From Halomontanus rarus (lineage in GTDB: Archaea > Halobacteriota > Halobacteria > Halobacteriales > Natrialbaceae): a DNA stretch of 64,000 bases. The first letter of the stretch is position 1, and every line of letters begins with the position of its first letter. The translations under genes and the position numbers were made by a program. Of the stretch, positions 25,992-35,066 are shown in pieces. Location of the stretch: contig NZ_CP071597.1 in the NCBI RefSeq assembly GCF_017357405.1, forward strand, positions 2,542,001-2,606,000. Direction: 5' to 3'. The notes under the pieces are model-generated. The model was not told the origin of the DNA, searched no databases, and saw only the letters and a list, made by a program, of their open reading frames with translations.

Positions 25992-26789
25992 ATGACACCG
26001 ACGCTCACCGACGAGCAGTTCGAACAGTACCAGTCCGACGGTTACGTCGTCGTCGAGGACGCCCTCTCGGCGTCGACCGTCGAGACCGTCACGGAACGGC
26101 TTCGCGAGTACACGCACGGCGATCGCGAGCCGGCGGACGCCGGGTTCCAACGCCAACTCGAGCCGGCGGTCGAGCGGGGCGACCTCGAGGTCGAGGAGGA
26201 AGGCGACGCGGTCCGCAAGTTCGAGGGACTCGGGATGGTCGAGTCCGACGACGTGTTCCGAGCGGTTGCGGACGACGAGACGCTCGTCTCGACGGCCGAG
26301 CAACTGCTGGGACCGAACCTCAAACTCCTGCGGAGCGCGGCGATGTTCAAGCCCCCGCAGGTCGGCAGCGAGAAGGGGTTCCACCAGGACGCCGCCTACT
26401 ATCCGATCCAGCCGATGGACCACGTCACCGTCTGGATCGCCCTCGACGAGGCGACGCCGGAAAACGGCTGTATGACCGTCGTTCCGGGCGCGCACAGAGA
26501 CGGCATCCTCGGCCACGAGGCCGTCGAGTACGACACCGACATCGTCATCAGCGAGACCGAGTACGACGAGGGCGACCTCGAGTCCGTCCCGATGGAGCCC
26601 GGTGACGCCCTGTTCTCGCACTGTCTGTTGCCCCACTACACCTCGCCCAACGAGACGGATCGCTGGCGACGGGCGTTGATCGTGGCCTACATGTCCTCGC
26701 GGTCGCGGTTCACGCAGGACGACGACGAGCGTCCCGACTGGGTCGATTCCGTCCACATTACCGGCGAGGAGTTCCCGGGCTGCGTCTGA
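25992..26789 (+). CDS. Phytanoyl-CoA dioxygenase (PhyH) family protein
   Basis: A 265-residue Fe(II)/2-oxoglutarate dioxygenase of the PhyH family. The iron site is His131 and Asp133 (GFHQDAAYY), with the distal His215 in HYTSPN and the 2-oxoglutarate-binding Arg in DRWRRAL. Haloarchaeal homologues include ectoine-hydroxylase-like and uncharacterised members; the substrate is not evident. I start at ATG 25992, after a 111-base divergent promoter region shared with the NRAMP-like gene; the longer upstream frame overlaps that gene and is a shadow. Confidence 0.85.
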   Translation: MTPTLTDEQFEQYQSDGYVVVEDALSASTVETVTERLREYTHGDREPADAGFQRQLEPAVERGDLEVEEEGDAVRKFEGLGMVESDDVFRAVADDETLVSTAEQLLGPNLKLLRSAAMFKPPQVGSEKGFHQDAAYYPIQPMDHVTVWIALDEATPENGCMTVVPGAHRDGILGHEAVEYDTDIVISETEYDEGDLESVPMEPGDALFSHCLLPHYTSPNETDRWRRALIVAYMSSRSRFTQDDDERPDWVDSVHITGEEFPGCV

Positions 26790-26853
26790 GCCGTTCGATC
26801 TCGTCTCGGGCCGAAACCATAACGCCCCTCCCCGCCCGAGTGGGGCGTGTGAG

Positions 26854-27975
26854 ATGACACTCTCGATCTCTCTTTGGATTTCGCTCTCGCTCTCGAGCGC
26901 GATCTCGAGTGCATTCGCGGTCGTCGCCCCCGCCCTCGCCCTCGCCCTCGCGTCCGTCTCGGCGACCGGTCCCGACCTCCTCCGACTCGTCGCCATTCCG
27001 TTTTTCGCCTGGGCTGCGGTTCGCGACATCAAAACGCGCCGCGTCTCGAGTCAACTCTGGATTCCCCTGGCCGGACTCGGCGCGGTGTTGCTGGGCTGGG
27101 ACGCGTGGATCGCCTGGAACGCGGGCGGACTCGTCTGGGCCTACGAGTTCCTGCTTCCGGCCGGGATCGGTCTGGGACTGGTCGTCCCGATCGCCTACCT
27201 GTTCTGGTGGTTCGGCGGTTTCGGCGGGGCCGACGCGAAGGCGCTGATGGTGCTCGCGTTGCTGTTTCCGATCTTCCCCGCCTACACGCTGGGCTCGCGG
27301 ACGTTCCCGCTCACGACGACCGAGATCGGTGCGTTCTCGTTTACGATTCTGACCAACGCCGTCCTCGTCGGCGTCGTCATTCCGGTCGTTCTCGCGGTTC
27401 GCAACGCGTTCGCGGGTCGAATCGCCCCCGTGATGTTCGTCGGCTGGCCGATCTCCTGGAAGCGGGTGCCGGAGACCCACGGGCGACTCCTCCAGACGCC
27501 CGACGGTCTCACGCAGGGCGGGCTCGACCTCGACGCCCTCCGGATGTACCTCCGCTGGCGAGGACTCTCGCTCGCGGCCGTTCGCGATCACCCCGATCGC
27601 TATCGCGATCCGGCGACGCTCCCGACCGATCCGAACCCGCCGACCGACGGCGCGGTGGCCGCCGACGGTGCGCGGTCGGACGGCGGCGAGACGCTCGCGG
27701 ACGCGGGGAACGAGGTGATCGGTGAGGTGACGGGTGATCACGCTACCCACGAGACGACCGACCACGAGGATCCGTGGGGCGCCGCGGCCTTCCTCGAGGA
27801 CATCGAGGGAACCGCCTACGGCACCTCGCCGTCACAGCTTCGGGACGGACTCGAGGTGCTCGCCCGGGAGGAGACGGTGTGGATCTCGCCGGGGACGCCG
27901 TTTCTGGTGCCGGTGTTCGTCGGCCTCGTGATCGCGCTGGTGTACGGCGATCTGTTGCTTGGAACGCTCTTTTGA
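26854..27975 (+). CDS. pibD: Archaeal type IV prepilin/preflagellin peptidase (A24 family)
   Basis: A 373-residue GxGD-type aspartic peptidase. The two catalytic aspartates are in AAVRDIKTRRV near residue 58 and in GGFGGADAKAL near 128, on the cytosolic ends of membrane helices. It removes the signal of pilins and archaellins before assembly. The middle is a long Asp/Thr/Gly-rich linker (about residues 245-300), and a final helix (FLVPVFVGLVIALVYGDLLL) closes the protein. The extreme N-terminus is a Ser/Leu/Ala low-complexity helix; the true start may be later, but no better start codon is available. Confidence 0.85.
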   Translation: MTLSISLWISLSLSSAISSAFAVVAPALALALASVSATGPDLLRLVAIPFFAWAAVRDIKTRRVSSQLWIPLAGLGAVLLGWDAWIAWNAGGLVWAYEFLLPAGIGLGLVVPIAYLFWWFGGFGGADAKALMVLALLFPIFPAYTLGSRTFPLTTTEIGAFSFTILTNAVLVGVVIPVVLAVRNAFAGRIAPVMFVGWPISWKRVPETHGRLLQTPDGLTQGGLDLDALRMYLRWRGLSLAAVRDHPDRYRDPATLPTDPNPPTDGAVAADGARSDGGETLADAGNEVIGEVTGDHATHETTDHEDPWGAAAFLEDIEGTAYGTSPSQLRDGLEVLAREETVWISPGTPFLVPVFVGLVIALVYGDLLLGTLF

Positions 27976-27987
27976 GCACCGTCGCGG

Positions 27988-28239
27988 TCAATTACTCGCC
28001 CGATAGCGATCGTATAGCGGCACCGCGAACGTCCACAGCAGGACGAGCCCCGCTCCGCCGCCGACGATCGCGAGCCAGAGCGGTTCGTTCGCGGTCGGCG
28101 GCCCGCTGACCATCGCGGCGAGCGTCGCGACGAACAGCAGGACGCAGCCCGCGACGCTGCCGAGTTCCAGCACCGCCGCGACGGGGTGTGCGCGAACGTC
28201 CGCCCAGAGCGTCGCGAGTCCGGCCGTGAGTGATCCCAT
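27988..28239 (-). CDS. Small two-helix membrane protein
   Basis: An 83-residue protein with two hydrophobic helices (about 21-45 and 53-75) and a basic C-terminus (YDRYRASN). It lies 50 bases downstream of the halocyanin gene on the same strand and may belong to the same transcript. I do not recognise a family. Confidence 0.68.
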   Translation of the reverse strand: MGSLTAGLATLWADVRAHPVAAVLELGSVAGCVLLFVATLAAMVSGPPTANEPLWLAIVGGGAGLVLLWTFAVPLYDRYRASN

Positions 28240-28289
28240 ACTGACGACGCTCGCGAGCCGGGTAAAAAAGATTCACGGCGGACGGGCTG

Positions 28290-28715
28290 TCACTCCGCCG
28301 GGTCTCGAACCTCGACCGTTCCGGTCATCCCCGCGCCCTCGTGTGGGGTACAGACGTAGACGTACGTGCCGGGAACGTCGAACGTGTGTTCGTACGTCTC
28401 GCCGCTTTCGACCGTCTCGAGCGGCTCGCCGTCGCCGTACGAGGCGAACGGCTCCGTACCCGCGGGAAGGTCAGCGAGATCGCTGTCCGCGGGTACGCAG
28501 CAGACGTTGTGGTTCTCGCTCGGAAATCCCCAGACGACGGTGTCGCCGACCGAGACCGTGAGTTCCTCGGGATCGTACTCGAGGTGGCCGCGTGGACCGG
28601 CTCTAATGTCGACCTCGTCGTTCGTGCTGCCCTGGCCCGCCAGGCCCTGACAGCCGGCGATCCCGCCCAGTGCTGCGACCGCTATCGTCCGAAGCGCGTA
28701 TCGTCTCGATTCCAT
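28290..28715 (-). CDS. Halocyanin-like blue copper lipoprotein
   Basis: A 141-residue cupredoxin. Lipobox GIAGC with Cys22 after an RR-containing signal gives a membrane-attached lipoprotein. The type 1 copper ligands are His69 (ENHNV), Cys122 (YVYVC), His125 (PHE) and Met130 (AGM). It carries electrons at the outer face of the membrane. Two extra Cys (Cys72-Cys73) follow the first His, which is unusual and could form a disulfide. It begins 3 bases after the stop of the histidine-containing membrane protein gene, so the two form an operon. Confidence 0.88.
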   Translation of the reverse strand: MESRRYALRTIAVAALGGIAGCQGLAGQGSTNDEVDIRAGPRGHLEYDPEELTVSVGDTVVWGFPSENHNVCCVPADSDLADLPAGTEPFASYGDGEPLETVESGETYEHTFDVPGTYVYVCTPHEGAGMTGTVEVRDPAE

Positions 28716-28718
28716 CCG

Positions 28719-29132
28719 TCAGTCGTCGGCCGGTTGTGCGGGCCCGCTCGAGGGCGGCGTCGTCGCGAGGTCGGTCGTCGCGACCTGCCAGGCCAGCAAG
28801 AGCATCGCGACGATCAGGAACGCCCCCCAGACGAACGCCAGCGGGATGAGGATCGTCACGCCGGCGCCGACGCCGATCCAGACCGACATCGGGAGCATCC
28901 ACTGGCCGACGACGTACAGGCCCGTGATGGCGGACCTGAGCCGTCCCGCGATACCGTGCTGGTCGACGACGAATCCGATGACGATCGCCAGGATCGAGAG
29001 GACGCCGAGGTGGGCGTGGCCGCCGACCATCCAGCCGGGAACCCCGTCCATCGCGATCGAGTGCTGGTACATCCCGACGCTCATCATCGTCGCCAATCCG
29101 ACGAATCCCGATACTTTCAGTGTTCGAGTCAT
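28719..29132 (-). CDS. Four-helix membrane protein with intramembrane histidines
   Basis: A 137-residue protein with four hydrophobic helices. Histidines lie within or next to helices: MYQHSIAMDG, GGHAHLGVLS and VVDQHGIAG. The HAH motif in a helix recalls haem-coordinating segments of haem-copper oxidase relatives, but similarity is too short to assign a family. It directly precedes the halocyanin gene (3-base gap), suggesting a role as its electron partner. I start at MTRTLKVSG (29132) and not 20 codons upstream, because an AT-rich TATA-like box (TTTTAAG on the minus strand) lies only about 30 bases from this ATG. Confidence 0.7.
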   Translation of the reverse strand: MTRTLKVSGFVGLATMMSVGMYQHSIAMDGVPGWMVGGHAHLGVLSILAIVIGFVVDQHGIAGRLRSAITGLYVVGQWMLPMSVWIGVGAGVTILIPLAFVWGAFLIVAMLLLAWQVATTDLATTPPSSGPAQPADD

Positions 29133-29304
29133 GTTCGGACGCTGAATACTCTTCGATACTCTTAAAATATGTGATTTGGTACCGTTCCACACTCTAGAAC
29201 GATCTAATTTACCACGACGACTAGAAAACTAACTATGTGATATTACTGCTGATCGAGACAGTTCGACTCGAACGAAGAGCGCCCGACGGATCGGCGACGC
29301 CGAA

Positions 29305-30096
29305 TCACGCACCGATATCCGACCGGCGGAACTGGAACTGACTCACCAGCACGAGCGCAGCGGTGGCCGCCAGCAAGACGACGGCCCCGGTCAGATCGTA
29401 ACTCCCCTCGACGAGGATCGCCGTCGGATCGTAGTACGCCGTCGGGCTGACGTTGGCGACCCACTCGAGGCCCTCCGCGCTCGCGGCGACCGAGTCGATC
29501 AGGAAGAGCACGAACACGGCCGCGATGGCGATGCGTTTGGCGACGTCCGCGCGGTCGACGACCGTCGAGAGCAGCAGTCCGATCGACGCGCAGGCCAGCA
29601 GGTACGGGATCGACAGCAGGTGGACCATCGCCAGGTCGACCGGATCGATCGACTCGCCGATCGCGAGGACGCCCGCGTAGACGGCGACCGGAACGACGAC
29701 GTTGAGGACGACGATCGGGACGAGGAGCGCGGCGAACTTTTCGGTGAGGACGCGGGTCCTCGAGACCGGCAGGGAGAGCAGCAGGTCCATCCGATCGCGC
29801 TCGACGTCCTCGGCGATGGTGCCGGCGGCGACGTAGGCGACGTACAGCCCCAACAGGAGCAGCCAGATGAACTGGTAGATTTCGACGGCGAGAAAGCCCT
29901 CGATCGACGCCAACGCCTCGATTCCGAAGGCCTCGCGGAACGCGGGCGGGAACGCCTCGATGTAGCTGTCCATGTCCACGTCCGCAAAGGAGGGGAAGAA
30001 GGCGATGAAAAACAGCGCCAGAATTCCGAGTCCGACCGCGAGCGCCGTCGTCCCCTTCAGCCGCCGCTCGGCTTCGTAGCGGGCAATCTCAAGCAT
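29305..30096 (-). CDS. ABC-2 type transporter permease
   Basis: A 263-residue permease with six membrane helices, an N-terminal EARYEAERRLKG amphipathic start typical of ABC-2 (NatB/YhaP-like) proteins, and a large extracytoplasmic segment between the first two helices. It overlaps the end of the ATPase gene by eight bases. The pair exports an unknown substrate; haloarchaeal ABC-2 systems with TetR regulators are usually drug or lipid exporters. Confidence 0.85.
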   Translation of the reverse strand: MLEIARYEAERRLKGTTALAVGLGILALFFIAFFPSFADVDMDSYIEAFPPAFREAFGIEALASIEGFLAVEIYQFIWLLLLGLYVAYVAAGTIAEDVERDRMDLLLSLPVSRTRVLTEKFAALLVPIVVLNVVVPVAVYAGVLAIGESIDPVDLAMVHLLSIPYLLACASIGLLLSTVVDRADVAKRIAIAAVFVLFLIDSVAASAEGLEWVANVSPTAYYDPTAILVEGSYDLTGAVVLLAATAALVLVSQFQFRRSDIGA

Positions 30097-31045
30097 CGGT
30101 GACCTCCGTCGTATCGTTTACGGGAGGGGCGTCGGTGTCAGTATTCGCGGCCACCGTCTCCTCCTCGTCGCCGGTGCCCCCGTAATAGTGCATGAATACG
30201 TCCTCGAGCGGCGGTTCGCTGATCTCGACGTCGACTACCTCGTATCCTGCGAGGTGCCGGAGGAGCGCGTCGTACTCGCCGGTGTAGGTGAACTGGTGTT
30301 CTTCTCCCATCGTTTGGACGGTCTTCGCTCCCTCGAGCTCTCCGAGCCCGGTTCCGTCGCCGGCGACCTGTACCCGGACGCGCTTGCCGCCCCGGTCGAG
30401 GAGCGTTTCGACGTCTTCGAGGGCGACCAGGTGACCGTCCCGGAGGATCCCGACGCGGTCGCAGACGCGCCGAACTTCGCTCAGGACGTGCGAGGAGAAG
30501 AAGATCGTCGTCCCGCGGTCGCGCTCGGCGCGGATGAACTCGTTGAACCCCTCCTGCTTGAGCGGGTCGAGTCCGGCGGTGGGCTCGTCCATGATCACGA
30601 GGTCGGGATCGTGCATGAACGCCTGAATCAGGCCGAGCATCTGCAGGTTCCCCGTCGAGTACTCCCTGATCTTCCGCTCGAGCGGCGGCGTGAAGAGTTC
30701 GAGCAGTTCCTCGCGGCGGCTGTCGCCGCGGATCGACGCGAAGTACTTGAGGACCCGTTCACCGGTGGCCTCCTCGTCGAATCCGAGATCCGCGGGGAGG
30801 TAGCCGATCCGACGTTTCGCCTCGATCAGCGCGGCTTCGTCGGTCACGTCGGCCCCCAGAACCGTCGCCGAACCGCTCGTCGGGGCGAGCAGTCCCAGGA
30901 GGACGCGGATCGTCGTCGTCTTGCCCGCCCCGTTGGGGCCGAGGAATCCGAATATCTCCCCCTCCTCGACTGTGACGGACAGCGAGTCGACGCCGAGGAC
31001 GTCGCCGTAGGCCTTCGTCAGGTCGGTTACCTCGATCGGTGCCAT
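30089..31045 (-). CDS. ABC transporter ATP-binding protein (ABC-2 exporter)
   Basis: A 318-residue ATPase with Walker A GPNGAGKTT, Walker B LVIMDEPTAGLD and the H-loop in FFSSHVL. The signature loop reads YSTGN in place of LSGGQ, as seen in many archaeal ABC-2 ATPases. A C-terminal extension with a low-complexity Thr/Asp/Glu tail follows the nucleotide-binding domain. It is co-transcribed with the permease at 29305 and divergent from the TetR gene, the likely regulator. Confidence 0.88.
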   Translation of the reverse strand: MAPIEVTDLTKAYGDVLGVDSLSVTVEEGEIFGFLGPNGAGKTTTIRVLLGLLAPTSGSATVLGADVTDEAALIEAKRRIGYLPADLGFDEEATGERVLKYFASIRGDSRREELLELFTPPLERKIREYSTGNLQMLGLIQAFMHDPDLVIMDEPTAGLDPLKQEGFNEFIRAERDRGTTIFFSSHVLSEVRRVCDRVGILRDGHLVALEDVETLLDRGGKRVRVQVAGDGTGLGELEGAKTVQTMGEEHQFTYTGEYDALLRHLAGYEVVDVEISEPPLEDVFMHYYGGTGDEEETVAANTDTDAPPVNDTTEVTDA

Positions 31046-31200
31046 ACGAAATCTTCGGTCTATGACTACATACCTATTCCGGTCACGAAGTCATACAGTG
31101 CGTCAGGTGCTCGAGGGCTCGGTATGTGATGATCGTGGGAGAATAACGGTCGATGACCGATGACCGATCTGTTTTTGCGTTCACGAAGCGAACGATCCAC

Positions 31201-31818
31201 ATGCGCGGTTTCAGCGACGACGAACGCGACCGGCTCCGGGAGGAACTCGTCGAAACCGGTCGCGACCTCCTCTTGCAGTACGGACCCGAGAAGACGACCG
31301 TCACGGACATCACGGACCCCGTCGGGATCGCCAAGGGAACCTTCTACCGGTTTTTCGACTCGAAGGCCGAACTCTACATCGAGATCGTGCGCCGCGAACA
31401 GCGGGCGTACTTCGATCGGGTGCAGACCGACCTCGCCGACACCGACACCGCCCGCGAGGGTCTTGAGGTGCTCTTTCGAAGCTACCTCGAGTGGATCGAG
31501 GAGAACGAGTTGATCCAGCGAACGATCGTCGAGGGCGACTACGATGCGGGCTTTCGCGGCGTTTCCTCGGAGAAACTCGAGCAGTTACAGCAGACCGGAC
31601 TCGCGGAGTTCGTGCCGATTATCGACGGATTGCGCGAGCGCGACGAGGCGCTCGCGGAACTCGATTCGGTCACCGTGCTGGGTCTCCTGAGCGCCGTCGC
31701 CCTGCTGGCGATGTACCGCGAGGAGTTCGAACTGTACGAAGAGGGGTACTACGAGCACGTCAAGGACGTCTACGTCTCGGCGCTCGCGGCGGGGTTGACG
31801 AGCGGCTCGGTTGCGTGA
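31201..31818 (+). CDS. TetR family transcriptional regulator
   Basis: A 205-residue repressor. The N-terminal helix-turn-helix spans about residues 8-55 (EKTTVTDITDPVGIAKGTFYRFF is recognisable, with FYRFFDSKAELY at its end). The C-terminal ligand domain is helical. I start at MRGFSDDERDRL; an upstream in-frame ATG would add 16 residues. It is divergent from the ABC-2 exporter with 155 bases between, so autorepression and exporter control are likely. Candidate operators in that gap are the arms TATGAC at 31061 and GTCATA at 31090. Confidence 0.85.
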   Translation: MRGFSDDERDRLREELVETGRDLLLQYGPEKTTVTDITDPVGIAKGTFYRFFDSKAELYIEIVRREQRAYFDRVQTDLADTDTAREGLEVLFRSYLEWIEENELIQRTIVEGDYDAGFRGVSSEKLEQLQQTGLAEFVPIIDGLRERDEALAELDSVTVLGLLSAVALLAMYREEFELYEEGYYEHVKDVYVSALAAGLTSGSVA

Positions 31819-31845
31819 GCGTCGGTTCAGTCTGAACCGAGACAC

Positions 31846-32472
31846 TCACCCCGCGAACTCCGCCCGTCGAGCCGCGTACTTCGCCACGATGTCGGCCTCG
31901 AAGTGGAACCGGTCGCCGGGACGGGCCGCCGAGAGGGTCGTCACCGCCTCGGTCGCGGGCACGACCGCGACGTCGAACGTCCCCGCGTCGTCGTCGACGT
32001 CCGCGACGGTCAGACTGACGCCGTCGAGGGCGACGGCACCCTTCTCGACGACGTACTCCTCGTAGCCCGCGGGAATCTCGAGGGTCACCTCTCGGCCCGC
32101 ACCGTCCTCGCCGCTCTCGACCTCGAGCACCCTCGCCGTCGTATCGACCGTTCCCTTCACGACGTGACCGTGGAACCGGCCGTCAGCTGGGAGGGGACGC
32201 TCTACGTTGACGCGGTCGCCCGGCGCTCGCTCGGCGAGCGTCGTCCGGGAGACGGTTTCGGCCGAGAGGAACGCCTCGAACCAGTTTTCAGTAACGCGTT
32301 CTGCGGTCACGCAGACGCCGTCGACCGCGATGCTGTCTTCGGGCGCGAGTTGCGCCTCGAGATTGCGTTCGCGATCGTCCTCGTCGGACGTTTCGATACG
32401 AATTCGACACCCCGTCTCGAGGGGCTCGACGGCGGCGACGACCGCCGTCGTTTCGACGATTCCGGTGTACAT
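31846..32472 (-). CDS. ribE: Riboflavin synthase, alpha-chain type
   Basis: A 208-residue riboflavin synthase made of two lumazine-binding halves, each starting like MYTGIVE or FHGHVVKGTVDTTA. The catalytic N-terminus and the internal repeat are both intact. It dismutates two 6,7-dimethyl-8-ribityllumazine molecules to riboflavin. Many archaea use an unrelated enzyme, so this bacterial-type gene was probably acquired by an ancestor of the haloarchaea. It converges on the TetR gene. Confidence 0.93.
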   Translation of the reverse strand: MYTGIVETTAVVAAVEPLETGCRIRIETSDEDDRERNLEAQLAPEDSIAVDGVCVTAERVTENWFEAFLSAETVSRTTLAERAPGDRVNVERPLPADGRFHGHVVKGTVDTTARVLEVESGEDGAGREVTLEIPAGYEEYVVEKGAVALDGVSLTVADVDDDAGTFDVAVVPATEAVTTLSAARPGDRFHFEADIVAKYAARRAEFAG

Positions 32473-32623
32473 TTCGAGTCGAGTATCTCACCTCTTTCAC
32501 AAATACGTTATGGATAACGAATATGTTATGGGGGCGTGTTGTAACGTGGTCGACGGACGACGGTCGACACCTCGATCGAACCGACCGTGGGCGCGGTATC
32601 AGACGCCGAGAGGGCCGTCCCGG

Positions 32624-33043
32624 TCAGATCCGCCCGTCGATATCCGCGGCGATCTCGTCGAGTTCGTCGTCCGAGAGGTCGGGGGCTTCGCCGGCGATAG
32701 CGTGGATGGGGCCGCCGCCGTCGCCGGCGAACCGCGGAACGATGTGGCCGTGGACGTGGGGAACCTCCTGCCCGGCGGCCTCGCCGTTGTTGAACGCGAC
32801 CGTGCTGGCGTCGGCGTCGACGGCGTCTTCGACGGCCGGGACGAGGCGGTGGAGCGTCGCGTAGAGGTCCGCGGCGACGTCCTCGGGGACGTCGTTCAGC
32901 CGCTCGTACTCCTCTTTCGGGATCACGAGCGTGTGTCCCGGCGCTAACGGATTGGCGTCGAGAAAGGCCAACGTGGTCTCGTCTTCGTACACGACGCGCG
33001 CGGGGATGTCGCCCGCGACGATCTGGCTGAAGATCGTACTCAT
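32624..33043 (-). CDS. HIT family nucleotide-binding protein
   Basis: A 139-residue histidine-triad protein. The catalytic motif is His96-Val-His98-Gly-His100 in VPHVHGHIVPR, preceded by FNNGEAAGQ. Family enzymes hydrolyse AMP linked to small adducts; the physiological substrate is unknown. The gene is a single unit, with a 449-base gap upstream. Confidence 0.9.
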   Translation of the reverse strand: MSTIFSQIVAGDIPARVVYEDETTLAFLDANPLAPGHTLVIPKEEYERLNDVPEDVAADLYATLHRLVPAVEDAVDADASTVAFNNGEAAGQEVPHVHGHIVPRFAGDGGGPIHAIAGEAPDLSDDELDEIAADIDGRI

Positions 33044-33492
33044 GTGCCAGTGTGGGATCGCTCGCCCTAAGAAGGTTACCCGCGAGGCAGTTTCGAGCGG
33101 CTCGAACTACGTACTCGAGTCAGGTGAATGCGGAAAAGCCCGGACTCGGATCGGCGTCCGGTTTCGCTGCAGGTGATTGAGTTCTGCCGGCTGGTACCGG
33201 TCGGTGAGCCGCCGTGGCCATCCGACAACACCGACCGATGACAGCCGCCAGTGGGGGCATGCACTAGTCGTCTCGTGTGGATTCACCCGAGACGCGGCTT
33301 CCAGCCTGTCGGTCAAGCCATGTTGGCTCTGGTGGTCCCAAAGCCAGCTTGATATAAGACACGATTAAACTTAAAACTATTGAACTTACTAGTGGTGGTC
33401 ATCGACGGTGCCAGTACGCTCGAGGGTCGGATTCGGCCACGATCAGTCGTCTCACCCGACATTGAACTGCTCGTCTCGGTACCGAACCGCGC
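33044..33492. other. Unassigned intergenic region, possible decayed element
   Basis: 449 bases between the HIT gene and the uracil-DNA glycosylase gene. No frame shows typical acidic haloarchaeal codon use. Minus-strand frames at 33076-33264 and 33107-33316 give Ser/Arg-rich peptides that recall the tails of IS200/IS605-type proteins only loosely. An AT-rich stretch lies at 33352-33400. I find no terminal repeats or intact transposase, so I record it as unexplained. Confidence 0.4.
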
Positions 33493-34188
33493 TCACTCCG
33501 ATAGTGAACTGCGCTCACCCTCGTCCGGCCCACACAGTCCCTCGAGTTCCGCCCGAACCGCCTCGCGGTACTCGTCGGGGTCGTAGCCCAGTCGGCCGAT
33601 CCAGACGTCCTGATAGGAAGGATGGAGGATCGGCAGCAGCCAGACGCCGAGCGACTCACAGCGAATCGGTTCGAGGACGGTCTCGAGAAAACCCTCGAGC
33701 GTCCGTCCCTCCGCCTCGAGAACCGTCTCGGTCGCGTGCTTGCCGGTCGCGAGGACGACGGTGGGGTCGACGGTCTCGAGTTCCGCCAGCAGGTGGGTGC
33801 GACAGTTCGTTCGCTCCGCGTCGGTCGGCTCGCGATTGGTCGTCGGATCGCTCTCGTCGGGCGGAAAGCACTTTACGGCGTTCGTGTAGTAGGCGTCCTC
33901 GAACCCGACCGCCGCGAGCAACCTGCGGATCCGCCGCCCCGAGTGTCTCGAGGTGTAGGCCTTCCCGGTCCAGTTGCCGCCCCGCCAGCGGTCGGCGTCG
34001 GGGTTTCCGGCACCCGGTGCCTCGCCGACCACGACGACGGCCGCCTCGAGGGAGCCGGTGCCCCACGAGATGCACTCGCGGCGTTCTGCAAGTGCCGGAC
34101 AGCGCTCGCAGTCCGGTTCGATGGCGTGACGGGAGGTGGGGAACTCGAGTTCGGGGTCAGGGTCGGGGTCGGGGTCGGAAGCGGGCAC
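33493..34188 (-). CDS. Uracil-DNA glycosylase, 4Fe-4S type (family 4/5)
   Basis: A 231-residue archaeal-type uracil-DNA glycosylase. The four cluster cysteines are Cys27, Cys30 (CERCP), Cys107 (NAVKCFPP) and Cys129 (TNCRTH). Motif 1 is GEAPGAGN near residue 55 and motif 3 is LHPS. It removes uracil formed by cytosine deamination, a frequent lesion in hot, salty habitats. The N-terminus has a short Asp-Pro run. The upstream gene is about 130 bases away on the same strand. Confidence 0.9.
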   Translation of the reverse strand: MPASDPDPDPDPELEFPTSRHAIEPDCERCPALAERRECISWGTGSLEAAVVVVGEAPGAGNPDADRWRGGNWTGKAYTSRHSGRRIRRLLAAVGFEDAYYTNAVKCFPPDESDPTTNREPTDAERTNCRTHLLAELETVDPTVVLATGKHATETVLEAEGRTLEGFLETVLEPIRCESLGVWLLPILHPSYQDVWIGRLGYDPDEYREAVRAELEGLCGPDEGERSSLSE

Positions 34189-34319
34189 GAATCCGCTAGA
34201 CGCGGGAGGGCCTTAGCGAACTCGGAATCGGAATCAGGGTCGGCGTCGGTACCGGTCGACGTCTGCGAGGAAACGGAGGGCCCGACTCGAGACGGATTCG
34301 AGACGGATCCCACCGCCGT

Positions 34320-34547
34320 TCACTCGGTCAGCGGCAACACGACGCCGAACAGGATCGGCGAGAAGAGCGCGACGAGTAGTCCGAGCACTTCGAAATCGAA
34401 CAGGAGGACGTCGAACCATTCGGGGAGCGGTTCGAAGTAGGCGTGGCCGACGAGGGTGCCGACGGCGCCGACGAGGAACAACGTGAGGCCGAGCCCGAGT
34501 CCGCCTTTCGTGAGCCGCTGGTAGTCCAGTGAACCGTAGCGTTGCAT
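34320..34547 (-). CDS. Small two-helix membrane protein
   Basis: A 75-residue protein with two hydrophobic helices (about 17-35 and 53-72) and a short polar start MQRYGSLDYQRLTKGG. The larger open frame covering this region reaches 35003, but its upstream part is basic and overlaps the divergent gene at 34643, so I take the internal ATG at 34547. Family not recognised. Confidence 0.68.
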   Translation of the reverse strand: MQRYGSLDYQRLTKGGLGLGLTLFLVGAVGTLVGHAYFEPLPEWFDVLLFDFEVLGLLVALFSPILFGVVLPLTE

Positions 34548-34642
34548 ACACGAGCGATTCGTTCCCGCGAGTAAAAAATTGTTGCCAAATGACAGGTATC
34601 GGAGAGACAGGTTTACAATCGTCGGGTGATTGACTGTGGAGT

Positions 34643-34873
34643 ATGGGAATATTCGGTTCCGGTGCCGTGGTGGAAGCAATTTCGTTCGTCGTGTATACCG
34701 TCGCAGCCGGTGCATTGACCCTCGGTGGCATCGTCGCGGAGTACACGAGCATGCAGTACTTCGGAACCGGCGAGCAAGCCGTCGCATTCTGGCTCGCCGC
34801 CATCGGTGCCGTCTTGCTCTACGCCGGACTCTACGGGGTCGGTTACCAGAAGTTGCTCGCTCGCGTCTCCTGA
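34643..34873 (+). CDS. Small membrane protein
   Basis: A 76-residue protein beginning MGIFGSGAVVEAISFVVYTVAAG with two hydrophobic helices and a short basic tail. It diverges from the small membrane gene at 34320 with an AT-rich 95-base gap that probably holds both promoters. I do not know its function. Confidence 0.68.
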   Translation: MGIFGSGAVVEAISFVVYTVAAGALTLGGIVAEYTSMQYFGTGEQAVAFWLAAIGAVLLYAGLYGVGYQKLLARVS

Positions 34874-35066
34874 TCTCCCGTTTTTCGTTCTTCACTTTTC
34901 GTTCTTCGCTTCTGGCTTCTCGTTTTCCACCGATCCAGCTCTCGAGATCGAGACCGAAATCAAAACTAAAACCGAAATCGCCGGTAGCGACCGCCATCGA
35001 CACCGGTCTCGCACCTGCATCTGCCGGACCGATTCCCCTTTAATGTCGGAGCCAGTCACCACACGT

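Noticed and set aside
31061..31095. TATGAC...GTCATA arms as a TetR operator
   Set aside because: The arms are short and 23 bases apart, so I mention them only as a weak possibility in the regulator entry.
33076..33264. Minus-strand frame as a transposase fragment
   Set aside because: Only a vague resemblance in Ser/Arg-rich sequence, without catalytic motifs or terminal repeats.
34725..35066. Upstream extension of the ileS frame
   Set aside because: The added region overlaps another gene and has no resemblance to the conserved IleS N-terminus.
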